A DNA stretch of 42,233 nucleotides from Kistimonas sp. bin40 (GTDB taxonomy: Bacteria > Pseudomonadota > Gammaproteobacteria > Pseudomonadales > Endozoicomonadaceae): contig MPMQ01000022.1 of the NCBI GenBank assembly GCA_002238585.1, positions 1 to 42,233 of the forward strand, written 5' to 3'. How positions within the stretch are numbered: the stretch's first letter is position 1; each line of letters starts with the position of its first letter. The translations under genes and the position numbers were made by a program. The notes under the pieces were generated by a model that saw only the letters and a program-made list of their open reading frames with translations, was not told where the DNA came from and did no database searches. Shown piece by piece: positions 35,578-42,233 of the stretch.

Positions 35578-35719
35578 CTACACGAGTATGCAGGGAGTCG
35601 CGCGGGCTGCGGGCCTGTCTGTCTCGCTCAGCCGATCCGCGATTCCTGCGGCCAGCACATAAAGACCACGCACCAGGAAAAACAAGGGCAGCTTGCTGTT
35701 GTTGGTGCCAAGGGTTCCT
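35578..35719 (-). pseudogene. Scar r3: C-terminal stub of a deleted clade II copy
   Basis: Reads NNSKLPLFFLVRGLYVLAAG, then IADRLSETDRPAARATPC and a stop, almost identical to the end of M (38847-38985). Coding similarity stops near 35719. A short unique stretch and then a decayed promoter element of the family type follow before L ends. A whole copy has therefore been deleted between its 5' flank and its last ~45 codons. Together with the duplicated 5' flanks of K and L it shows that K-r3 and L-M are duplicate pairs. Confidence 0.85.
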
Positions 35720-35756
35720 TCGTGGTTGTTTGTCCTGAAAAGGACCCACTGGAGTC

Positions 35757-35783
35757 TTTGGCTGCACCCTCTGCCGGAAGTTC
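35757..35783 (-). promoter_or_regulatory. Decayed RpoE-like element of scar r3
   Basis: Minus strand: GAGAACTT with core GAACTT at 35778-35783, 15-base spacer, GCCAAA (35757-35762; GTC changed to GCC, as at scar r1). Confidence 0.4.
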
Positions 35784-35792
35784 TCGCCAGAG

Positions 35793-38735
35793 TCAGATCC
35801 CAACTGTTTGTTGCGTCTCCATAGACTGTGATGGTTGCGATTGGCCCAGCCGGTCTGCCAGCCCGGCGGCCAGCACGTAAAGACCACGCACCAGATAGAA
35901 CAGGGGGAACTTGCTGTTGTTGGCTCCCAGATTCTCGCCACTGGCTTCGGTGAAATGCTTGCCGTAAGGGGTATTGATCTGCGGGTGTCCTGGGTAGAGT
36001 GCTGGCGAAGGGCGGTGGTCTTTGTTCAGGTGCTGAGCAAAGCAGTCACTTTTGCTTTCTTGTCTGGCGTCTTGTTGGGCACTCCAATAGATGATTTCCC
36101 TGGCGGTGTTGTGCAGCCATTGGGGATAGGCCTCCTCGCCTCTCTCGACAGTCGCTGCAAAGAGATGCTTGAGCTGGGTGCCGTCATTCAGCAGGCCGCC
36201 CAGCAGGTCGTTACAGCCGTCCTCAATGAACTTTTCCAGATCGGTAACCGAGTCTGCGGTTTTATAGTGCCAGGCCGGATCTTCGGCGCGGTGCAGCCGC
36301 ATGTAATGCAGCAGCCCGCCAAGAATGTTCTGGGCTATAGCATTGACAAAAGAAGCCCGCTGACCGTAGTCGGGCGGCACCCATTGGGCATCAGCCGAGG
36401 TGATATAGGTCTCAATGAAGGGGTAGAACTCCTGGTCCCCCAGGTCACGCAGCCCGGACTGGCCCCAATCTGATTGATCCGTGGCCTTGGTGTTCCATAG
36501 GTGCAGGGTGCCTGGATAGGTTCTGTTCATATCTTCTCTGTCATATTGGAAAAAAGCACTCAGCAGCAATTCAGGACGGGATTCTCTGTCCTCATCAAGG
36601 AAGTGGTGGTACAGGCGGATGGTAGACGTGTGTACCGCCCCCAGACTGCTCCAGACGCCCAGGTCGTGGAAGGCCTTTAACAATCCCTCTCTGGATTTGC
36701 TGAAGCCGCCTTCGTCATCCGGCTGCCAGGCCAGGGTGTCGTAGCTGTCGTCCCGGGTGGTGAAGCGAAACGCCAGGGCGTAATCCTTGCCGTCGTAGTT
36801 GTAGATTTCGAGCTTGTCGGGGAACTCCCCTGGTTCCAGCGGCAGCTGGTCGAGCGGTACCAGGTGCATGCCTTCGGGGCAGGGGATTTCGCTGTGCCAG
36901 CCGAGGCCCGGATGGGTGCGCGCGAAATCCTGTGCGGCTTGCTCTGCCGCAAAGGTGGCCAGTGACTCGCCCTGACGGTGAAGTTTCATGTGGACAGAAC
37001 CTTGTTCCCCCGTGTGCACCAGGGTGCGGCCACCGCGCAGCTGCCAGCTGCCGTTGGCAGTCTGCTCTGGTCGCCAGTGCGGCAGAGTATTGTCTTTGAG
37101 TTGGTGTTGCAGGTTCTGCCAGCACCTGTCCATCAGTGTGCGTAATTGCAGACCCTCACGCGCGCGCGGCAGGTCAAAGGATTGAGCATTCATCAAGTGG
37201 GTGCGTGCTATGTCCGGCAGCGCACCGGCCCTGCGGCTACAGTGTGCTTTCTGAACAGGATCGAGAAGGGCGTCAGGGTCTATCGGCACCGATGGGGTTT
37301 TGAGAATCTGTGCCAGTCCTCCGGTGCCACCGTTAGCGCGGATGGCTTGCCTGCACTCTTGCGGCAGCTTTTCGATCTGCCGGTCCCAGCGCTGGTGTAA
37401 CAGAGCCCAGGGTTGTTCGTCCAATGGAGTGTCTGAGGCAGGAGAGCTTGCGCAGGCCCCTGTGCCCGGACCGTAGCAGGAGGGCAAGCGCGTGCTTTGC
37501 TTGTCCAGTCCAAGGTATGCCCAAGGTTGCTCGGCGATTCGCCATTCAGGGTGCGCTTCCAGAATCCAGGTGGGAATGGTGGACAGATCATCGGGAAACT
37601 GACTGAGATATTCTCTACATAGTTCCGGGGTTCTTTCCTGGATCGGCAGGCGTCTGAGCCACTGGCACTGTTTTTTCAGTGTTTCCCACAGGTTCCAGCG
37701 GTTGAGAAAGTCGCACGAGAGTATGGATGCTGAGTGTGGTAGCGCATCCCTGAGACGATCGCTTGTGTGCAGGTTCGAGGGTATAGCTTCTATACCCGGG
37801 GGGTGTCTGTGTTTGAGTGCCTGCTCTACGCGGGTTTCGCTTCGGTAGCTCGGGCGTATCCACTTCAGTGCCCTGCCGGAATGCTCCAGTGCCAGGTCGC
37901 AGAGTCTGCCGTACTCTGGATCGCCCAGGTCGTCAAACTCGGCAATGACATCTTCTTTCTTCTGGACAGCCAGACGACGCAATTCGGTAGTGAGTTCGTT
38001 TCCCCTTGTGGCGCAGGCCGCACCAGCATCCCTGTTGATGGCTTCCTCTATTGTTTCCAGACAGACTGTCAGCTCGGGATCCCATTGTGTTATCAGTTGC
38101 AGAAGCACATGACGACTCCGCCGGGGCATGTCGTCCAGCAAGGGTCCCAGAAACTGTTGCGTTTTCATCTCTTGAGGCAGGTCGTCATAGGACCAGGGGA
38201 AGTAGCGCAGCAACAGCCCGGCTGTGCGCGGCGTCTGCATCAGACGCTCCCGCTGTTTGGATGGCAGGCATCGTATCAGTCGTCTGGCCAGCGGTGCCTC
38301 TGCGGCACACAGATGCTCGGCCAGCTCCCGATCATTGATTTGAATGACGTCGGGGTCGGGAATGTAATCGAAATTCACATTGCGGCGTGCCATGTGATCC
38401 AGAAGCTGGCAGTCGGTAACGGGTGCATGACCGTAAAGAACGTCCAGCATACATTGGTCGAGGTGTTTTATGTCCTGATGACGCTGGGCCAGCGTCTGAT
38501 TCACGGGCGCAGTTTGCCGCTTACCATCCGGTTGTGATGTCAACGGAGGCTGAGAGGATATATCCAGTGCCCGGATGGTGCGGTCGTGAAGGTTTTTCCC
38601 TGGCGCGGGGGCAGGTCGCTGCCTCTTCGGATCCTGGGATGACACAGAAGGAAGCTGTCTCTTCTGTGTGTGTGATTGAGCTGGTGGTGTCCAGGGTGTG
38701 GAAAGATAAGCAAGAAGAGAGGATATTCTTTTCAT
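35793..38735 (-). CDS. Array protein L (clade I)
   Basis: 980 residues from the ATG at 38735 (MKRISSLLAYLSTPWT; CGGACG upstream as in K). Pro/Gln/Lys-rich N-terminus to about 75, then helical. Invariant Cys 499 (HCSRRA), GGRTLV 568, Lys 584 (HMKLHRQ), Glu 598 (FAAEQAAQDF), HTST near 700, the Leu-Arg-Asp-Leu-Gly-Asp motif with its first Asp at 764, FVNAIAQNI near 796, EIIYWSA near 880 and LVRGLYVLAAGLADRL near 948. The end is SQSMETQQTVGI: the common SMET is followed by six extra residues, so the ancestral stop has been lost. I use this copy as the reference for motif spacing. Confidence 0.92.
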   Translation of the reverse strand: MKRISSLLAYLSTPWTPPAQSHTQKRQLPSVSSQDPKRQRPAPAPGKNLHDRTIRALDISSQPPLTSQPDGKRQTAPVNQTLAQRHQDIKHLDQCMLDVLYGHAPVTDCQLLDHMARRNVNFDYIPDPDVIQINDRELAEHLCAAEAPLARRLIRCLPSKQRERLMQTPRTAGLLLRYFPWSYDDLPQEMKTQQFLGPLLDDMPRRSRHVLLQLITQWDPELTVCLETIEEAINRDAGAACATRGNELTTELRRLAVQKKEDVIAEFDDLGDPEYGRLCDLALEHSGRALKWIRPSYRSETRVEQALKHRHPPGIEAIPSNLHTSDRLRDALPHSASILSCDFLNRWNLWETLKKQCQWLRRLPIQERTPELCREYLSQFPDDLSTIPTWILEAHPEWRIAEQPWAYLGLDKQSTRLPSCYGPGTGACASSPASDTPLDEQPWALLHQRWDRQIEKLPQECRQAIRANGGTGGLAQILKTPSVPIDPDALLDPVQKAHCSRRAGALPDIARTHLMNAQSFDLPRAREGLQLRTLMDRCWQNLQHQLKDNTLPHWRPEQTANGSWQLRGGRTLVHTGEQGSVHMKLHRQGESLATFAAEQAAQDFARTHPGLGWHSEIPCPEGMHLVPLDQLPLEPGEFPDKLEIYNYDGKDYALAFRFTTRDDSYDTLAWQPDDEGGFSKSREGLLKAFHDLGVWSSLGAVHTSTIRLYHHFLDEDRESRPELLLSAFFQYDREDMNRTYPGTLHLWNTKATDQSDWGQSGLRDLGDQEFYPFIETYITSADAQWVPPDYGQRASFVNAIAQNILGGLLHYMRLHRAEDPAWHYKTADSVTDLEKFIEDGCNDLLGGLLNDGTQLKHLFAATVERGEEAYPQWLHNTAREIIYWSAQQDARQESKSDCFAQHLNKDHRPSPALYPGHPQINTPYGKHFTEASGENLGANNSKFPLFYLVRGLYVLAAGLADRLGQSQPSQSMETQQTVGI

Positions 38736-38846
38736 TACGCCACGTCCGTTGTGCCATTTGAAAGTTGATTCTTTCAACCATTATGTACAGCCAGGCACGC
38801 GCTTGGCCAGCAATCTGCTGTCCCGGACTCACTGGATACTCTGCGC
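38736..38846 (-). repeat. Type-3 5' flank of L, with a palindrome
   Basis: Duplicate of the flank 5' of K. It contains a perfect interrupted palindrome TTGAAAG-N6-CTTTCAA (38758-38777), 23-42 nt before the start codon, which is imperfect in K (35488-35507). It could be an operator or a hairpin in the leader. Confidence 0.6.
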
Positions 38847-41800
38847 CTACAAGAGCATGCAGGGAGTCGCGCGGGCTGCGGGCCTGTCTGTCTCGCTCAG
38901 CCGGTCCGCGATTCCTGCGGCCAGCACATAAAGACCACGCACCAGGAAAAACAAGGGCAGCTTGCTGTTGTTGGCACCCAGGTTCTCACCATCGGCTTCG
39001 GTATAGTGCGGTCCGTAGGTGACGTTCTGCCAGGGGTGGCCTGGATAGAGGTCGGCGCAGGGCCGTCCCTCGTTTTTCAGATGTTCAGCAAAGCAGTCGC
39101 CACCTTCTTGTTGTTTGGCGCTCCAGTAAATAATTTCTTCGGCGGTCCGGCGCAGCCATTCGGGATAGACTTCTGCCAGCCCTTCCTGGGTTGTCGCAAA
39201 GACCTCCTTGAGCCGGACGCCCTTGCCCAGCAGCCCCGCGAGCAAGGCGTCACAAGCCTGCTCAATGAACTGGGCCAGCTGTGCTACAGACTGCGTTTTT
39301 TTGTAGTGGTAGTCAGGGTCGCAGTCCCGATGCAGTCGCATGTAGTGCAGCAAGCCGCCCAGAATGTTCTGGGCTATGGCATTGACGAATGAAGCCCGCT
39401 GACCGTAGTCGGGTACCATGAAGACAGCATCAGGCGATGCCACATAGCTGTGAATGAAACCATAGAATTCCATATCTCCCAGATCACGCAGCCCGGACTC
39501 GCCCCAATCTGATTGCGCAGTGGCCTGTGAGTTCCACCGGTGCAAGGTGCCGGGATACCCCCGTGCTCCCGGCCGGAAAAATTCGCTCAGCAGCAATTCC
39601 GGCCGGGAGTCTTCAGACCCCAGAAAGTGATGGTAAAGACGAATGGTCGATGTGTGCACAGCTCCCAGGCTGCTCCAGATCCCCAGGTCGTGGAAGGCGC
39701 GCAGCAATCCCTGTTGGGCTTGTTCATAGCCGCCCTGTTCATCGGGCTGCCAGGCCAGGGTGTCGTAGCTGCTGTCTGCGGTTGTGAACAAGAATGCCAG
39801 TGCATACTGGCGGCCCTGGTGGCTGTAAATCTTCGGGGTGTCGGGGAAACTGCGTCGCTGCATCACTGGCGAATCGAGCGGCACCAGGCGCATGCCCTCT
39901 GGCTGGGGAATTTCACTGTGCCAGCCCAGGTTGTTGGTCTGTGCAAAGTTCTGGACGCTTTGTTCGGCAGCGAAACTGTGCAGGCTCTCGCCCTGTCGCT
40001 GAAATTTCATATGAAGACAGCCGTCTGCTGTGGTGCGCACCAGTGTGCGTCCGCCGCGCAGCGTCCAGTTGCCGGTTGGGGTGAGTACCTCAAGCTGCCC
40101 TGTGGTGATATCCCGTCGCAGCGACTGGGCCTCGTTCACCATCTGCCGGTGCAACTGGCGTCCAAGTGCCGCATTGCGTGGCCGGAAATGGCCAGCGAAC
40201 AGCAGCTTGCGGGCGACCTGCTCCGGCAGCCAGGCGGCCCGGTTGGTGCAGTGCTGTTCCTGGACCGGGTCCAGCAGGGCCTGGGGGCTGATCCTGAAAG
40301 GCGGTGCATTGAATGCGTCTGCCAGCCCGGCCGTGCCACCATTGCGCCAGATCAGCTGCTTGTATTTGTCTGGCAGTCGATTCCAGCTGCCTGTGAGCAG
40401 CAAAGCCCAGGGCGCCATGCCGTCTTCTGGCTGCCGTTGCAGACAAACAGATAAATTCGAGCTTGTATGACCAAAGCGCGCCGTCACTCTGGCGGCATGG
40501 ACCTGGTGGGAAGTGTTGCGGGACTGTGTCTCCAGCGGCAAATAGAGGCTGGGCTCATACAAGCCATCCTGCCATTGTGGATGCCGCTTCTCGATGTCAT
40601 AGGGGATCTCAAAAGCGTTTGCTGCTCGTGCAGGGTTCTGGGCAATGTAATAACAGCAGAGCGCGTCAGTGCGTTCAGAGCGCGGGAGAAAGTTCAACCA
40701 GTTTTCTTTTTTTAGCAGCGCGTCCCATAGCTTCCACCGGATGTAAAAGGCTGAACTTTGGGTGTTTTCATCCCCAACGCAATCCCTGCCTGAAGTATTT
40801 TTCAGTGCGAGGCGAAGGCGTTTTTCAGTGACCAGCGGCTTGGGAATAGCTCCGGGAGGAGGGGCCAATCTGTGCGCCACGGCCTTGTCCACCCGCTCAG
40901 CGGTTCGGTCGTTGTCGTCCATGTAGAGCAGGGCCCAGCCTGAGACAGTCAGTGCCCGGTCACAGAGTTTTTGGTAGTCGCAGTCGTCTACCATGCCTTT
41001 CAGCGACTCGATTAAACAGACGTTGCGCTCTATGGCTGTCTCACAAAGGCCGATCCGCTCCTGGGGCTGCACTCGCGGTAGAATCGTCAGCAGGCTGCGG
41101 GGATAGGCCCGGATAATATCCTGCGCTGGTGCCAGGGACAGTGCCAGGTCCAGGTCTTCAACTGCAATGCAGGCCAGTAGCAGGTTGCGCTTCTCTGTCA
41201 GCATGCTGGCCATCAGAGGAGCAAGCACAGCCAGTGTTTTTATTTCTTGCGGTGCATTGCAAAAAGAATAGGGAAAGCTGCGCATCAAGTGCGTTGCCAG
41301 AGCAGGGTTGGCCATCAGGCGGCCGAGCATATCAGGGGAAAGAACATCGGGAAGAAAGCGTATCAGTTGTGGCCGTTCCTGCAGAAGACAGGTGCCCAGC
41401 GTTTCTGGATTGATTTCAAGCATGGCCTCCTGATCGACAAAAGAGACATGACGGCTTATTGCGTGAAACATGAGCTCGATGTCGTCTATTGGGGTAGTGG
41501 TGCACAGGTGGCCCAGCATGCGTTGATTGAGTGTTTCGGTGCGCAGGCTGTCCTGTGAAAACCGGCTGTCAGGCAAGGCACCAGCACGCTGGCTGGCGGT
41601 TTTGTCGATGACAGCGGCCGGGGTTTGTGTTTGATGGTCGCCGCCGGGGGGCTGCCGCTGTTCGCTATCTGAAGCGCAGCTCAGCAGGGGTGTCCTGTTT
41701 ACAGGCGTGAGTGCGCGGCCGGAACAGGGGGTGGCCTCTGCTGGCGGCTGGGTGCCGGGTGCGGCAGGGCTGTTTGCAGAGTGGATCCGCCGGGTTTGGG

Positions 41801-41921
41801 CACCAATGGGCGCGACTGTCCGTGCCAGAGACCGCGCCTGATGTGTTACAGGGCCGGTATCTTGTGTGTGAGGGGCGTGGCCGGTGGCCAGAGCTGTGGG
41901 GGATGAAGGAACCGTATGCAT
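38847..41921 (-). CDS. Array protein M (clade II, with its own N-terminus)
   Basis: 1,024 residues from the ATG at 41921 (MHTVPSSPTALATGHAP); AAAGAGA lies 8 bases upstream. The N-terminal ~125 residues are Pro/Ala/Thr/Gln-rich and unlike both the G/H/J and the I cassettes. The body (from IDKTASQRAGALPDS) is clade II. Invariant Cys 558 in an HCTNRA variant, the only copy with Asn in place of the first Arg; GGRTLV 623, Lys 639. The C-terminal patch is the GPHYTEADGENLGANNSK form. The tail, IADRLSETDRPAARATPCMLL, lacks the MET end and matches only scar r3. A type-1 promoter lies 93 nt upstream. Confidence 0.92.
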   Translation of the reverse strand: MHTVPSSPTALATGHAPHTQDTGPVTHQARSLARTVAPIGAQTRRIHSANSPAAPGTQPPAEATPCSGRALTPVNRTPLLSCASDSEQRQPPGGDHQTQTPAAVIDKTASQRAGALPDSRFSQDSLRTETLNQRMLGHLCTTTPIDDIELMFHAISRHVSFVDQEAMLEINPETLGTCLLQERPQLIRFLPDVLSPDMLGRLMANPALATHLMRSFPYSFCNAPQEIKTLAVLAPLMASMLTEKRNLLLACIAVEDLDLALSLAPAQDIIRAYPRSLLTILPRVQPQERIGLCETAIERNVCLIESLKGMVDDCDYQKLCDRALTVSGWALLYMDDNDRTAERVDKAVAHRLAPPPGAIPKPLVTEKRLRLALKNTSGRDCVGDENTQSSAFYIRWKLWDALLKKENWLNFLPRSERTDALCCYYIAQNPARAANAFEIPYDIEKRHPQWQDGLYEPSLYLPLETQSRNTSHQVHAARVTARFGHTSSNLSVCLQRQPEDGMAPWALLLTGSWNRLPDKYKQLIWRNGGTAGLADAFNAPPFRISPQALLDPVQEQHCTNRAAWLPEQVARKLLFAGHFRPRNAALGRQLHRQMVNEAQSLRRDITTGQLEVLTPTGNWTLRGGRTLVRTTADGCLHMKFQRQGESLHSFAAEQSVQNFAQTNNLGWHSEIPQPEGMRLVPLDSPVMQRRSFPDTPKIYSHQGRQYALAFLFTTADSSYDTLAWQPDEQGGYEQAQQGLLRAFHDLGIWSSLGAVHTSTIRLYHHFLGSEDSRPELLLSEFFRPGARGYPGTLHRWNSQATAQSDWGESGLRDLGDMEFYGFIHSYVASPDAVFMVPDYGQRASFVNAIAQNILGGLLHYMRLHRDCDPDYHYKKTQSVAQLAQFIEQACDALLAGLLGKGVRLKEVFATTQEGLAEVYPEWLRRTAEEIIYWSAKQQEGGDCFAEHLKNEGRPCADLYPGHPWQNVTYGPHYTEADGENLGANNSKLPLFFLVRGLYVLAAGIADRLSETDRPAARATPCMLL

Positions 41922-42013
41922 GGCGGGATCTCTTTGATTTTCAGATGTTGTTCTTCAGGCCCCTCCATTGCTGTCTATGATGTGGGCTCAAGGAAGGCCC
42001 GAGTCCTGTTTGG

Positions 42014-42040
42014 TTCGACTGCGTTGGCCGCGCCAGGTTC
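42014..42040 (-). promoter_or_regulatory. RpoE-like promoter of gene M
   Basis: Minus strand: GGGAACCT with core GAACCT at 42035-42040, 15-base spacer, GTCGAA (42014-42019), 93 nt before the ATG, the longest distance in the set. Confidence 0.55.
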
Positions 42041-42067
42041 CCGCAGGCGCAGGCTTCCCGCAGCCTG

Positions 42068-42233
42068 CTATGCCTCCATGGACTCTGGCTCCTGTGATCC
42101 CCCCGCCAGCCGGTCCGCCAGCCCGGCGGCCAGAACATAAAGACCACGCACCAGGAAGAACAAGGGCAGCTTGCCGTTTTCGGTACCCAGGCTTTCGCCT
42201 GCGGCTTCGGTGTAGTCATCGTTCTCTCCAGCA
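42068..42233 (-). CDS. Array protein N, C-terminal end only (runs off the window)
   Basis: The last ~55 codons of another copy: DDYTEAAGESLGTENGK, then LPLFFLVRGLYVLAAGLADR and a tail GGSQEPESMEA before a TAG. FFLVRG and AAGLADRL point to clade II, while the GESLGT patch is the form of C, D and I. The array therefore continues beyond the right edge. Confidence 0.9.
   Translation of the reverse strand, partial: AGENDDYTEAAGESLGTENGKLPLFFLVRGLYVLAAGLADRLAGGSQEPESMEA

Noticed and set aside
38785-38800. TACATAAT as a sigma-70 -10 box upstream of L and K
   Set aside because: No acceptable -35 box at 16-18 bases; an isolated AT-rich hexamer is not enough.
2188-42233. CRISPR array, tRNA or rRNA genes
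   Set aside because: The repeats are kilobase-scale paralogous genes, not short spaced repeats, and no RNA-gene sequence was recognised on either strand.

Overview
This window is one large tandem gene array. From 2,188 to the right edge, all on the minus strand, lie 12 intact paralogous genes of about 960-1,030 codons. There are also one copy cut by the window edge and four dead positions: one chimeric pseudogene and three deletion scars. That makes 17 recognisable unit positions, read right to left. I do not recognise the family by name. No other intact gene lies inside the array. The organism is most likely a gammaproteobacterium. The reasons are promoter elements matching the RpoE (sigma-E) consensus, IS1380-, IS630- and IS200/IS605-type relics, and moderately high GC. 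The expansion of large effector-like proteins suggests a host-associated bacterium, and Endozoicomonadaceae is a guess only.

Layout. 1-882 (plus strand) is the 3' part of an unrelated gene, probably exported, with six cysteines near its end. 976-2,065 holds two decayed transposase genes, IS1380-like then IS630-like. The array then runs A (2188-5157), B (5340-8270), C (8438-11419), deletion scar r1 (11578-11928), D (12060-15074), chimeric pseudogene E (15233-16348), F (16507-19398), scar r2 with an IS605-like end (19524-19770), G (19771-22851), H (22987-26025), I (26162-29209), J (29343-32396), K (32533-35466), scar r3 (35578-35719), L (35793-38735), M (38847-41921) and partial N (42068 to the edge).

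Protein architecture. Each protein starts with a Ser/Pro/Thr/Gln-rich, probably disordered segment of about 70-130 residues with no Sec signal peptide. A long helical region follows, with degenerate repeats. Next comes an invariant Cys in an HC(S/T)RRA motif. The last ~420 residues are strongly conserved: GGRTLV, HMKL, FAAE, HTST, a Leu-Arg-Asp-Leu-Gly-Asp motif, FVNAIAQNI, EIIYWSA and FLVRGLYVLAAGLADRL. Many end in -PMET or close variants. No transmembrane segment is evident. There are two sequence clades: clade I is A-F, K and L; clade II is G-J and M. The features fit a family of secreted effector-like proteins, with a possible kinase-like fold in the C-terminal region. Both points are inference.

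Regulation. The most notable signal is a promoter-like element, GAACTT-N15-GTCnAA, on the minus strand 72-93 nt before the start codon of A, B, C, D, E, F, I and M. Decayed versions with identical spacing remain at scars r1 and r3. G, H and J carry a diverged form, GA(T/C)CTT-N15-GTCAC(C/T), with the same 15-nt spacer and 83-84 nt from their starts. This suggests each unit carries its own ECF/RpoE-type promoter and duplicated with it. The constant promoter-to-start distance and a conserved GGACG or AAGGGGAA ribosome-binding site also fix the real starts, which for B, C, D, F, K and L are internal to the longest open frames.

History. The array shows unequal recombination, internal deletion, 5'-cassette exchange and patchwork C-termini. 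Its left edge is bordered by insertion-sequence relics.
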